NCBI GenBank assembly: GCA_030041475.1
Contig: JASHNU010000025.1
Coordinates: forward strand, 33,830-97,829
Source of the DNA: Candidatus Sulfotelmatobacter sp.
GTDB lineage: Bacteria; Acidobacteriota; Terriglobia; Terriglobales; Acidobacteriaceae
Direction of reading: 5' to 3'
Length of the DNA stretch: 64,000 bases
Shown here: in pieces, positions 16,431 through 24,912 of the stretch
Position numbering within the stretch: the stretch's first letter is position 1
Layout: each line of letters starts with the position of its first letter
The notes under the pieces: generated by a model
Seen by the model: the letters and a program-made list of their open reading frames with translations, nothing else
Database searches by the model: none
Told to the model about the DNA's origin: nothing
Program-made: the position numbers and the translations under genes

Positions 16431-18017
16431 ATGACCCGGGTCTTGGATGAACAGGTGTTGCATGTAGAAGCTCGTGAGACGAAGCATCTGCAACGTCCCG
16501 TTGTTCTGGACGGACATTCGCTTTCGATTGAGGACGTCGCGGCGATTGCCCGCGACCGCCAGCCCGTTGATCTGCATCCTGACGCGATCAGCCACATCAA
16601 CGAGTGCCGCGACCTTCTCGAAGGAAAGATTCGCGCTCGCGAAATCATGTATGGCGTGAACACTGGAATCGGCGAGTTGTCGGAGGTCGTGCTGACTTCC
16701 GAGCAAGTTGAGAAATATCAGAAGTTCCTGCTTTATTCCCATGCCGCCGGATGCGGCGAGCCGGCCAGCGAAGAAAACGTGCGCGCGGCGATGCTCTCTC
16801 GTCTTAATACTCATTGCTGGGGGCATTCCGGCATCAGACTGGAGATTGTGCGCACGCAGGTGGAAATGCTCAATCGAGGTGTGACGCCGGTCGTGTGCCA
16901 GAAGGGGTCGGTGGGCGCTTGCGGAGATCTGTCTCCGATGGCGCAGATGGCGATCACTCTCATGGGTGAAGGCGAAGTGTTCTACAAGGGCAAGAGGCTG
17001 CCGGCAAAAGAAGGAATGGCCGAGGCAGGAATTCCTACAATTGTGTTCCGCGAACGAGACGGGCTCGCTGCCATCAACGGATCGAACTTCATCAGCGGGA
17101 TGGGTTGTCTCGCGCTTTATGACGCCGAACGTTGGCTGAGAACCCAGGAAGTTGCTCTGGCGATGACCCTGGAGGCTCTGAATGCCAACATGCAGGCCTA
17201 CGACGAGCGCATCCATTTGGTGCGTGGATACCCCGGCGCGCAGGAGTGTGCCGAGAATGTTCGCTGGCTTACAGAAGGATCCGAACTCCTCAAATTGCCG
17301 GGCAAGAAAGTTCAGGATGCATACTCCTTGCGTTCGAGCCCGCAGGTGATCGGCGCCGCGCGCGAGGCGTTTAAGTGGATTCGCTACATGCTCGAGATCG
17401 AACTCAATCATGCGGCCGACAATCCCACCTTTTTCCCCGGCGAAAAACTTGTGCTGACGGGCGCGAATTTCCAGGGCACGCCGATGGCTTTTGCGTTGGA
17501 ACTGCTTGGGATGTCTGTGACTACCGTCGCCGCCCTTTCAGAGCGAAGGTTGAACCGATTGATGAATCCTCATCTTTCGGTCGGGCTGCCTCCGTTTCTG
17601 ACTAAGGGAGCCGGGATGTTCTCCGGCTTAATGCTCACGCAATACACGGCAGGCGCGTTGGTCTGCGAGAATCGCGTGCTGTGCAATCCTGCTGCGACCG
17701 GATCCATCCCCGCAGCCGCTGATCAGGAGGACTTCGTTTCGATGGGGATGACCACAGCCATCAAGACGCGGCAGATCATCGAGAATGCGTGGCACATAAT
17801 CGCGATCGAACTGATGGCGGCGGCGCAAGCCTTCGATTTTCGATATCCTGTCAAGCCTGCCCCTGTGACCCAGGCTGTGTATGAAGTGATCCGGACCTAC
17901 GTGAAGAGGCTGGATGAAGACCGGCCGCTCCACGACGACATCAATCGCCTCGCCAGTGTTGCCAGAGAAGGCACGATCTTGCGCGAAGTGCAGCGGGTCG
18001 TTGGTGAGTTGAACTGA
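16431..18017 (+). CDS. hutH: MIO-type aromatic amino acid (histidine-like) ammonia-lyase
   Basis: A 528-residue member of the HAL/PAL/TAL family. The prosthetic MIO group normally forms from Ala-Ser-Gly; here the triad is Ala-Cys-Gly (163-165, in GSVGACGDLSP). Cysteine is known to replace serine functionally in engineered HAL. Other conserved parts are YGVNTG (Tyr74), LLYSHAAG, DAYSLRSSPQ and AADQEDFVSMG, where Phe replaces the His usual in HAL. No hutU, hutI or hutG gene is nearby, so histidine may not be the substrate and the hut symbol is a family label. GGAG precedes the ATG. Reaction: non-oxidative deamination to an aryl acrylate. Confidence 0.8.
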   Translation: MTRVLDEQVLHVEARETKHLQRPVVLDGHSLSIEDVAAIARDRQPVDLHPDAISHINECRDLLEGKIRAREIMYGVNTGIGELSEVVLTSEQVEKYQKFLLYSHAAGCGEPASEENVRAAMLSRLNTHCWGHSGIRLEIVRTQVEMLNRGVTPVVCQKGSVGACGDLSPMAQMAITLMGEGEVFYKGKRLPAKEGMAEAGIPTIVFRERDGLAAINGSNFISGMGCLALYDAERWLRTQEVALAMTLEALNANMQAYDERIHLVRGYPGAQECAENVRWLTEGSELLKLPGKKVQDAYSLRSSPQVIGAAREAFKWIRYMLEIELNHAADNPTFFPGEKLVLTGANFQGTPMAFALELLGMSVTTVAALSERRLNRLMNPHLSVGLPPFLTKGAGMFSGLMLTQYTAGALVCENRVLCNPAATGSIPAAADQEDFVSMGMTTAIKTRQIIENAWHIIAIELMAAAQAFDFRYPVKPAPVTQAVYEVIRTYVKRLDEDRPLHDDINRLASVAREGTILREVQRVVGELN

Positions 18018-18056
18018 GAGTCAGGCGATTCGGTAATGAAGCAGAAGGAGAACCTT

Positions 18057-18494
18057 ATGAGTGAATCCAACAAGGTTTTGATTCGACGGCTATTTGATGA
18101 CTGTTTGAACGGGCATGACGCCGTCCTTTATCCGGAATTTTATGCCGACGTTGTTTATCACGCTCCTGCCGTCGGGGAACTCAGAAATGAACTTCACCGC
18201 CAATTTCTGGTCAGTGTCTTTACCGCGTTTCCGGATGGCCACTGGAATGTTGAAGATCAAATCGCGGAAGACGACAAGGTCGTCACCCGCTGGACCTTCA
18301 TCGGCACGCAGACTGGGACGTTCATGGGTCTAATCCCGTCGGGCAAGCAGTGGAGTGGTTTCGGCATATGCATCGACCGGATCGTCGACGGAAAAATTGT
18401 GGAAGAGTGGGAGGAGTGGGACACACTCGGCTTGATGCAGCAACTTTCCGTGCTCGGCACCGAGGCAACTGTCTGGGACCTGGTTGCGCCATAG
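18057..18494 (+). CDS. SnoaL-like polyketide cyclase family protein
   Basis: A 145-residue NTF2-fold protein of the SnoaL/ester cyclase family, with RRLFDDCLNGHD, the FPDGHWNVEDQIAEDD strand-turn and the closing VDGKIVEEWEEWDTLGLMQQ. AAGGAG six bases before the ATG at 18057 favours this start over an ATG 21 bases upstream. It follows the ammonia-lyase gene by 39 bp on the same strand and may be co-transcribed. The substrate cannot be inferred; many such proteins are uncharacterised small-molecule binding enzymes. Confidence 0.85.
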   Translation: MSESNKVLIRRLFDDCLNGHDAVLYPEFYADVVYHAPAVGELRNELHRQFLVSVFTAFPDGHWNVEDQIAEDDKVVTRWTFIGTQTGTFMGLIPSGKQWSGFGICIDRIVDGKIVEEWEEWDTLGLMQQLSVLGTEATVWDLVAP

Positions 18495-18547
18495 CCCTGG
18501 CACGCTACGGCCCCGGCTGCCTTAGGTCGAGTTCTTCCAGCGTATCC

Positions 18548-20209
18548 TCAGTGCACTGCGGCCTCCACCAGGCGTTTGGGCCCGGCTTCGAGGATGTGCT
18601 CGGGGCATTCCGCCATCATCAGCTTGAAATTCTCGATAAAGCGAGCTGCGAGCGCGTCGTATTTGCTGAAATACTCCTCCCGGTTCGGCCAGGTGTTGGC
18701 CGGATCCAGAATGTCTGACGGCACACCTTCGCATTCCACCGGCACTTCGAATCCGAACACCGGATCTTTCTTGTATCGCACGTGCAGCAAAGAGCCGCTG
18801 AGTGCGGCGTTGAGCAACGCACGTGTGTGATGAATGCTGATGCGCTTGCCAATTCCAAACGGACCGCCGGTCCAGCCCGTATTCACCAGCCACACGTGAG
18901 CTCCATGCTTCTGGATCTTTTTCTTCAGGAGCTCTGCGTAAGCCAGCGGATGGTGCACCATGAATGGACCACCAAAACAGGTGCTGAACGTAATTTCCGG
19001 CTCTACTCCGAGCCCAATCTCAGTGCCTGCGATCTTGCTGGTGTATCCGGAAATGAAATGGTAGATCGCCTGGTCTGGATTGAGCTTCGAAATCGGGGGC
19101 ATGACGCCGGAAGCATCGCAAGTCAGGAAAATCACGTTCTTGGGATGGCCGGCGCGCTTCTCGGGCATGCAATTGTCGATGTAGGAAAGCGGATACGCCG
19201 CGCGCGTGTTCTCGGTTACAGAATAATCGTTCAAGTCAAGGTGTCTTGAAACCGGATCGAAAGTTACGTTTTCCAGAACCGTTCCGAATCTGCGGGTGCA
19301 GGCGTAAATCTGTGGTTCGGCTTCCGGCGAAAGACGAATGACTTTTGCGTAGCAACCATCCTCGAAGTTAAATACGCCGTTATCGCTCCAGCCATGTTCG
19401 TCGTCGCCGATGAGGCGGCGCCTGGGATCGGCAGAGAGCGTTGTCTTGCCCGTGCCCGAAAGCCCAAAGAAAATGGCAACGTCACCCTCCGTGCCCACAT
19501 TGGCCGAGCAGTGCATCGAGAGAATGCCTTCAAGGGGCAGCAGAAAGTTCAGGACCGTGAAAATGGTCTTCTTGATCTCGCCCGCGTAGCTGGTGCCTCC
19601 AATGATGGCCAGGCGCTCGCGGAAGTTGATGATGATGAACGTTTCCGTGCGCGTGCCGTCGACCATGGGCGATGCCTGGAAGGAGGGCACGGCAATCACC
19701 GTGAATTCGGGGATGTGGTGTTGGAGTGCGTCCTGATTGCGAGTTGTCAGGAACATGGTCCGCGCAAACAAGCTGTGCCAGGCCTTCTGCGTGATGATGC
19801 GCACGGGAAGGCTATGCTCGGGGTCCGCGCCCGCGAAGCAATCTTGTACGAATACATCGCGCCCTTGGAGGTAGCCCTGCAGCCGGGTCAACAACGCGCT
19901 GAAGCTTTCTCCAGTGAAGGGACGGTTGTACTGGCCCCACCAGACTTTCCCTTCAGTGGATTGTTCGCGCACGACGAATTTGTCGGCCGCCGCCCGCGCC
20001 GTGTGTTTGCCGGTGTTGACCACCAGCGGTCCGAGATGTGACAGGCTGCCCTCCGAGCGGAAGATGCTCTCCTCGTAAAGGGCCGGCGTGGGCAGGTTCC
20101 AGTACACGCGCCGGAGGTTCACGAGTCCGTGATTCTGCAGACCATAGGCGCTGGCCAGTTTCCCGGCCTCTTTCACAGCAGGAGATTGGACATCAAGATA
20201 GATGTTCAT
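18548..20209 (-). CDS. pckA: Phosphoenolpyruvate carboxykinase (ATP)
   Basis: A 553-residue ATP-type PEPCK, close to the usual family length. The P-loop is GLSGTGKTTLSA (249-260), followed by the metal-binding IGDDEHGW (Asp269, Asp270). Also seen are NTGKHTARAAADKF and the conserved VWLVNTGWTGGPFG. It converts oxaloacetate and ATP to PEP, CO2 and ADP at the entry to gluconeogenesis. The ATG at 20209 overlaps the TGA of the upstream aminotransferase gene by four bases (ATGA), indicating translational coupling; an earlier in-frame start would lie within that gene. Pairing with aspartate aminotransferase suggests a route from aspartate to PEP. Confidence 0.95.
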   Translation of the reverse strand: MNIYLDVQSPAVKEAGKLASAYGLQNHGLVNLRRVYWNLPTPALYEESIFRSEGSLSHLGPLVVNTGKHTARAAADKFVVREQSTEGKVWWGQYNRPFTGESFSALLTRLQGYLQGRDVFVQDCFAGADPEHSLPVRIITQKAWHSLFARTMFLTTRNQDALQHHIPEFTVIAVPSFQASPMVDGTRTETFIIINFRERLAIIGGTSYAGEIKKTIFTVLNFLLPLEGILSMHCSANVGTEGDVAIFFGLSGTGKTTLSADPRRRLIGDDEHGWSDNGVFNFEDGCYAKVIRLSPEAEPQIYACTRRFGTVLENVTFDPVSRHLDLNDYSVTENTRAAYPLSYIDNCMPEKRAGHPKNVIFLTCDASGVMPPISKLNPDQAIYHFISGYTSKIAGTEIGLGVEPEITFSTCFGGPFMVHHPLAYAELLKKKIQKHGAHVWLVNTGWTGGPFGIGKRISIHHTRALLNAALSGSLLHVRYKKDPVFGFEVPVECEGVPSDILDPANTWPNREEYFSKYDALAARFIENFKLMMAECPEHILEAGPKRLVEAAVH

Positions 20210-21423
20210 ACCCACTCCCTCACCAGCTTGCGGTCGCCAAGGTACAGTTCGTTCGGCGAGTTCGGGTCCAGTGCCCACTTGATGCGATCCAAGCCTTCCG
20301 TTATATCGCGGACCGTCCCGCAATAACTGAGCCGCAGGTGGCCTTCGAAGCCGAATTCCTTGCCCGGCACGGTCACTACGCGTACTTCGTCCAGCAGGAG
20401 TTTGGAGAGTTTTTGCGAATCCTTTATATAGGCGCTGAAATCCGGGAAGCAGTAGAACGTGCCGTCGGGTGCGTGGACCTTTACGCCGTCAAAGGCTTTG
20501 AGCCGGTCCATCATTACAGTTCGATTGTTCTCGAGCGTGAGCCGCAGGCTGTCGATGGCGGATTGCACTCCATTGAGCGCACCAACGGCTGCCCACTGCG
20601 ACGGCGCCGATGGCCCGGAGGTCTGCTGCGATTGGATCGTGGCCATCGCTGCAATCAGCTCTTCGTTGGCTATCGCCCAGCCGATGCGGAAGCCGGTCAT
20701 GGCGTACATTTTCGAAACGCCATTGATAACGATGAGCTTGGACTGCTCGAACGGCGCTTTCACGAAGTCGTAGCAGATGGGCGCGGTCTTGCCGTTGAAC
20801 ACCAGCCGGTTGTAAATGTCGTCCATGATCAGGTAGATGCTCTTCTTCTCGCAGAACTCCACCATCTCCTGTATAAAGTCCTTCGAGTACATGACTCCCG
20901 AGGGGTTGTTCGGACTGTTGATGATGATGGCCTTGGTGTAAGAGCTGACCACGTCCGCGATCTCCTTCACCGTCGGGCAAAAGCTGCCGTCTTCGGCGGT
21001 CACCGGAACCGGTACGCCTCCTGCGAGCTTCACCATCTCCGGATAACTCACCCAGTACGGCGCGGGGAAGATCACTTCTTCCTTGGGATCGAGAATTGCA
21101 TGCAAAAGCACCATCAGTGCCTGTTTTGCGCCACCGGATGCGATTAAGTTGTGCGCCGACACGACTTTCTTATAGTGTTCTTCCGTGTAACGGATGATGG
21201 CTTTCTTGAGCGAGGGAATTCCGTCAGGTGGCGTGTACCGAATTTCTCCAGTGTTCAGCAGTGATGTGCAGTTAATTACTGCGTCTATGGGCACTTTGGT
21301 TTTCGGCTCCCCGCCCCCCAAATGAATGACCGGCTCTCCTTTCTCGCGAAGCAGAGCGGCGGTTTCGTTCAGCTTGAGAGTTACCGACTCTTTGATGGAC
21401 CTGGCGAGCTGACTGAGGCTCAT
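20206..21423 (-). CDS. Pyridoxal phosphate-dependent aspartate aminotransferase
   Basis: A 405-residue class I/II aminotransferase. The PLP-binding lysine is in INGVSKMYAMTGFRIGW (Lys238 in this numbering), with the cofactor-contacting NSPNNPSG and MDDIYNRL. The C-terminal RLSYCG holds the arginine that binds the substrate carboxylate. The family resemblance is to aspartate or aspartate/prephenate aminotransferases of the Ib-gamma type. AAGGTG precedes the ATG at 21423; a GTG three codons upstream is less likely. It is coupled by a four-base overlap to pckA, which supports an oxaloacetate-forming role. Confidence 0.88.
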   Translation of the reverse strand: MSLSQLARSIKESVTLKLNETAALLREKGEPVIHLGGGEPKTKVPIDAVINCTSLLNTGEIRYTPPDGIPSLKKAIIRYTEEHYKKVVSAHNLIASGGAKQALMVLLHAILDPKEEVIFPAPYWVSYPEMVKLAGGVPVPVTAEDGSFCPTVKEIADVVSSYTKAIIINSPNNPSGVMYSKDFIQEMVEFCEKKSIYLIMDDIYNRLVFNGKTAPICYDFVKAPFEQSKLIVINGVSKMYAMTGFRIGWAIANEELIAAMATIQSQQTSGPSAPSQWAAVGALNGVQSAIDSLRLTLENNRTVMMDRLKAFDGVKVHAPDGTFYCFPDFSAYIKDSQKLSKLLLDEVRVVTVPGKEFGFEGHLRLSYCGTVRDITEGLDRIKWALDPNSPNELYLGDRKLVREWV

Positions 21424-21784
21424 GATGTTCACCTTCTCATTTCTGCAGACTGGGACTTGGCGACTCCAGTGGCATTCCCCTGTAGTTCGCCAATGACCTA
21501 TACCGGTCAGACCTGCCCGATTGGCGATAGCGAGTTTGTCCGTATAAAGACCGAACTACTCAGCTTATCCGAGGCAGAAGCCCCCGCAGTGATTGGAATC
21601 ACGCTCTAGGGCAGGAGTTATTGGCGCGGGCCGTTTATGGTTCCTCAGCACTGTGCGGAGCATCACAGACCGAAAATATTTCTAGGGCTAGTTTTAAGCT
21701 GTCAGTAACTGTCGCGGGCACACCAGTTCCCACGCCGCGCGAGATCTTGCCGCCCAATGGCGCCCGCGACGAGAAGGAGGCCTT
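21424..21784. other. Divergent promoter region, no gene seen
   Basis: The 361 bp between the aminotransferase and the dCache gene hold no convincing coding sequence. The region should carry both divergent promoters. A strong AAGGAGG is present immediately before the ATG at 21785. I see no riboswitch-like or repeated structure. Confidence 0.4.
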
Positions 21785-22912
21785 ATGCCTCTCGAGACTC
21801 TCGAATTCCATACATCCCTTCAGAAGTTGCTCATCGGGCTTATTTTGATTCTTGTTCCGGTCACGGTCTTCGGCTTCTATGTGGCCTTGCAAGGAGACGG
21901 TCACATACGGCAGTTGAACGGGGAGCACCTACGCTCGCTCACCCTGACCGCTGCGGAATCTGCGTCTGATTACGTCGCCGAACGTGTGCGCGATGTTAGT
22001 GTGATCGCGAACACGCCCAGCCCCGTGCAAGCAGTGACTTTGGCGAACCGTCAATACGAACATCTGTCGGAAGAGGCGATTCGCGCCAAGATCAATGCTA
22101 TCAACCAAACCTGGGAAAGTTCAGAGACCGACAAGTTGTCCGGCCAGATCCTGACCTCAGACTTGGCAGGGCAGTTACGGCGTCTGCGAGAACTCAATCC
22201 CACATTACTAAAAGTCACGGTTTTCGACGTCACAGGATCGACCGTTGCCGCCACGAATCGCCCTGTCCACTACTCGCAGACCGATCTGCAGTCCTGGCAG
22301 GCACTCTCCTCGGATGGGGTGGGGGCAATTCAGGTGTCGGACCTGCGTTACGACGAGTTGAACCGGCTTTACTACATCAGTATCAGCTACCCCATTCTGC
22401 AAGAGGGAACCGGGCGATTCATCGGGGCAGTTACGGCCACGGTGGACATGTCGCCGCTGTTTGCCCAACTCAACCGGCGCCAGATCGGCCGCACAGGCCG
22501 GTTGTTCATCGTGCGCGACGATGGAACCGTCATCGAGGCGCCGGGCGTCAGCCCCTCGATGAAGATGAAGTCAGAGGAATACGCGGCGATCCGGGACGCT
22601 CTCGGCAGCTTGCGAGGCCGACAAACGGGGTACTTCTACACGTCGCTGTCGAATCGCGAGTCTTACGTGATCGCTTTTGCCGATACGGGGTTGAGGGACG
22701 CTTACGCGAATCTGCCCTGGATTGTACTTGCCAGTCAGCAAACCAAAGAGATCACGGGACCGATCCGCAGCACGGTCGCTTTTGCACTGATCGTGATGAT
22801 CCTCGCTCTGTTGGTCTTGACCCTGCTTGCTGTTTACGTATTTCTGCATCGGAAGCAGGAACTGGAGGACATCGAAACACCGGACGACGGACCGCGCGCT
22901 GTTGCGGCCTGA
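21785..22912 (+). CDS. Membrane protein with extracytoplasmic dCache sensor domain
   Basis: A 375-residue protein with a membrane span at about 13-34, a large extracytoplasmic region and a second span at about 331-356, ending in a short cytoplasmic tail. The middle region has the double-Cache pattern: helical lead, LLKVTVFDVTGSTVAATNRP, YYISISYPIL, GAVTATVDMSPLF and GRLFIVRDDGTVIEAP. No kinase, GGDEF, HAMP or chemoreceptor output domain follows, so the sensor must act through a partner or by a different means. AAGGAGG is four bases from the ATG. The EF-P-like gene follows 67 bp later. Confidence 0.75.
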   Translation: MPLETLEFHTSLQKLLIGLILILVPVTVFGFYVALQGDGHIRQLNGEHLRSLTLTAAESASDYVAERVRDVSVIANTPSPVQAVTLANRQYEHLSEEAIRAKINAINQTWESSETDKLSGQILTSDLAGQLRRLRELNPTLLKVTVFDVTGSTVAATNRPVHYSQTDLQSWQALSSDGVGAIQVSDLRYDELNRLYYISISYPILQEGTGRFIGAVTATVDMSPLFAQLNRRQIGRTGRLFIVRDDGTVIEAPGVSPSMKMKSEEYAAIRDALGSLRGRQTGYFYTSLSNRESYVIAFADTGLRDAYANLPWIVLASQQTKEITGPIRSTVAFALIVMILALLVLTLLAVYVFLHRKQELEDIETPDDGPRAVAA

Positions 22913-22979
22913 GGCAGAGGCGGAATCAGGTAGTGGTCAGATTGACGAGCACATATATCTTTCACAGCCGGAGAGCGCC

Positions 22980-23561
22980 ATGGTGACTGCATCGGAAATG
23001 GCTGAGGGAATGGTTGTCCGGGTTGAGGGACAGGTCTACCGGGTCCTGCAGATCGAGGCGAAGGCCGCGGCTGCGAAGCTCGGTGGCGTAGTCAAAGCTG
23101 AGCTAAGCAACGTGAAGACCGGTCGACTCTGGGAAGCGCGCTTCCGGCCGCAAGAGCGCCTGGAAGACCTGCAGGTCGAACGGTGGAACATGGAATTTCT
23201 GTTTCGCGAAGCCGGCGCCTGCACATTTATGGATCCCAACTCGTTCGAACAGGTCGAAGTGGGTGACGAAATTCTCGGACCCGCGGTGAACTTTCTGCAA
23301 TCGGGCGCCATGGTGCCTCTTGACTTTTTTGAAGGCAAACCCATTACTGCCCATTTGCCAGACATCGTGGAAGCTCGCGTCGTGGATACCGCGCCACCCT
23401 CTCATTCCCAACAGGACAGCGCCTGGAAAGAGGCGAAGCTCGAAAACAATGTTTCCATTCGCGTCCCGCTGTTCATCGCGACCGGCGCATGGGTGCGCGT
23501 GGATCTACGCACGGGCCGTTATCTGGAACGCGTACACAGTGATCGCAAACGGATTGCCTGA
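22980..23561 (+). CDS. Elongation factor P family protein
   Basis: A 193-residue protein with the three-domain EF-P layout: an N-terminal KOW-like domain (MVTASEMAEGMVVRVEGQVYRVLQ), the central OB fold (FMDPNSFEQVEVGDEILG) and a C-terminal OB fold ending VPLFIATGAWVRVDLRTGRYL. The loop that in EF-P carries the modified lysine (consensus KPGKG) reads EAKAAAAKLGG here, lacking the Pro-Gly turn though a lysine remains at about the right place. It may be a paralogue rather than the housekeeping factor. The true start is 22980 (GGAGAG upstream). The adenosine-specific kinase gene follows 17 bp later. Confidence 0.8.
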   Translation: MVTASEMAEGMVVRVEGQVYRVLQIEAKAAAAKLGGVVKAELSNVKTGRLWEARFRPQERLEDLQVERWNMEFLFREAGACTFMDPNSFEQVEVGDEILGPAVNFLQSGAMVPLDFFEGKPITAHLPDIVEARVVDTAPPSHSQQDSAWKEAKLENNVSIRVPLFIATGAWVRVDLRTGRYLERVHSDRKRIA

Positions 23562-23578
23562 CAGAGCGGAGGCCAAAC

Positions 23579-24064
23579 ATGTTGGAGATCAAGGCCGTGC
23601 CCATGGAGTTTCCCGCCGATGCCAACATCATCGTTGGGCAGTCTCACTTCATCAAGACTGTGGAAGACCTTTACGAAGCCATGAGCACGACTGCTCCTCA
23701 GGCCAAGTTCGGCCTGGCTTTTAACGAAAGTTCGGGCGCGTGCCTGACTCGAGCGGAGGGAAATGACCAGGCGCTGCGCGATTGCGCGGTGCGCAATGCT
23801 CAGGCCTTGGCCGCAGGACATACGTTTGTGCTCGTGATGCAGAACGCCTATCCGATTAACGTGTTGCCCGTGATTCGCAATGTCCCTGAGGTGTGCTCGA
23901 TCTTCTGCGCCACTGCCAACCCGATACAGGTGATTGTTGCCCAGAGCGAACAGGGACGCGGGGTCTTGGGTGTGATTGACGGAAGTTCGCCGAAGGGAGT
24001 CGAGGCGGACTCCGATATTGCGTGGCGGCATGACCTGCTGCGCAAGATTGGGTACAAGCGATAA
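23579..24064 (+). CDS. Adenosine-specific kinase (DUF355/COG1839)
   Basis: A 161-residue protein matching the adenosine-specific kinase family: ANIIVGQSHFIKTVEDLYE, KFGLAFNESSGACLTR, HTFVLVMQNAYPINVLPVI, EVCSIFCATANP and the closing GSSPKGVEADSDIAWRHDLLRKIGYK. A member from a hyperthermophilic archaeon has been reported to phosphorylate adenosine. The length is complete. It lies 17 bp after the EF-P-like gene with GGAGG upstream, so the two are probably co-transcribed. The metabolic purpose here is unclear. Confidence 0.88.
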   Translation: MLEIKAVPMEFPADANIIVGQSHFIKTVEDLYEAMSTTAPQAKFGLAFNESSGACLTRAEGNDQALRDCAVRNAQALAAGHTFVLVMQNAYPINVLPVIRNVPEVCSIFCATANPIQVIVAQSEQGRGVLGVIDGSSPKGVEADSDIAWRHDLLRKIGYKR

Positions 24065-24166
24065 GGCTGACATCACCTCCAACGAGTAGCCCGCAAATCG
24101 AAAGGCAAGTGAGTCAGGCAGTGCGCACCAGAAAAACCACTGCCGCCGGGAACGAAAGGAGGAGTC

Positions 24167-24382
24167 GTGCAGAGACACTTTTCAAATCGGGGGGAAGCTC
24201 TGTCAGAGGTAACGGCTGCCAGAGTATTGGCTCGCCGAAGACAGACGGCAAAGTCATCTTTCACGAAACAAGACGTTCGAAGGAATACGCCCGCAGAATG
24301 GTTCGCCCGGCCGGAGGAAACAACTCATCGCCCTGGAACGAAGCTGCCGCATCGGGAGGGAAATGATTTCTTGTTGCTTTGA
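24167..24382 (+). CDS. Possible small protein, low support
   Basis: A 71-codon frame starts with GTG at 24167 behind a very good AAAGGAGGAG. The product is basic and Ser/Thr/Arg-rich, with no recognised domain, hydrophobic segment or conserved look. The 349-bp gap between the kinase and the next membrane protein holds no better candidate. The ribosome-binding site is the main support. Confidence 0.25.
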   Translation: MQRHFSNRGEALSEVTAARVLARRRQTAKSSFTKQDVRRNTPAEWFARPEETTHRPGTKLPHREGNDFLLL

Positions 24383-24413
24383 CCCGTTCCCGGATTGAAG
24401 AAGGAGGTTCACT

Positions 24414-24830
24414 ATGAGCGCTGCTGCTCTTACAACCGAAACGTACGAATCAGTCGCTGTACTCGAGCGCTATCAAAATTCCTATCGCACTGCGGAAAAA
24501 GAAATTGCTTTCGGTGAATCCATATGGTTCGCCGGCATCGTCGTGGGAGGTGTGATTCTCGTCGCGTCTCTGGTCGAATTCTTACTGAATCCGGCAGAAC
24601 ACCACGGTTTTCCCGTGGTGTTTGCTTCGTTTCTTGCCTGCGCGGTCTTGTTTGTCCTGGTTTCGCAGATTCTTGGTACAGCAATTCGCTGCCAGGGGCA
24701 ACTGCTGAGGGCTGTTGTCGATTCCGACGTTAATTCGTCGCCATTCCTCAGTAACGCGCAGCGGGCAAAGGCGATGAAGTTGAGGAGACCGCTGACGATG
24801 CCAGAGCGCATGCGAGTGAGGGCCGCATAA
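24414..24830 (+). CDS. Small membrane protein of unknown function
   Basis: A 138-residue protein with two predicted membrane spans (about 34-60 and 68-92), a soluble N-terminal helix and a basic C-terminal tail (LRRPLTMPERMRVR). GAAGGAGG lies upstream of the ATG. I do not recognise the family. It lies between the adenosine kinase and the ferredoxin-methyltransferase fusion, all on the same strand. Confidence 0.6.
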   Translation: MSAAALTTETYESVAVLERYQNSYRTAEKEIAFGESIWFAGIVVGGVILVASLVEFLLNPAEHHGFPVVFASFLACAVLFVLVSQILGTAIRCQGQLLRAVVDSDVNSSPFLSNAQRAKAMKLRRPLTMPERMRVRAA

Positions 24831-24912
24831 GCTCTGCGTTGCTGAACACGGTCTCACGACCGCATCACGCGCAGCAACCTTTTACTGAAGTGGTGGTCCG
24901 GAGCAAAAGCAA

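Noticed and set aside
20038..21147. 369-codon frame opposite the aminotransferase
   Set aside because: Antisense to conserved aminotransferase motifs and without a recognisable product.
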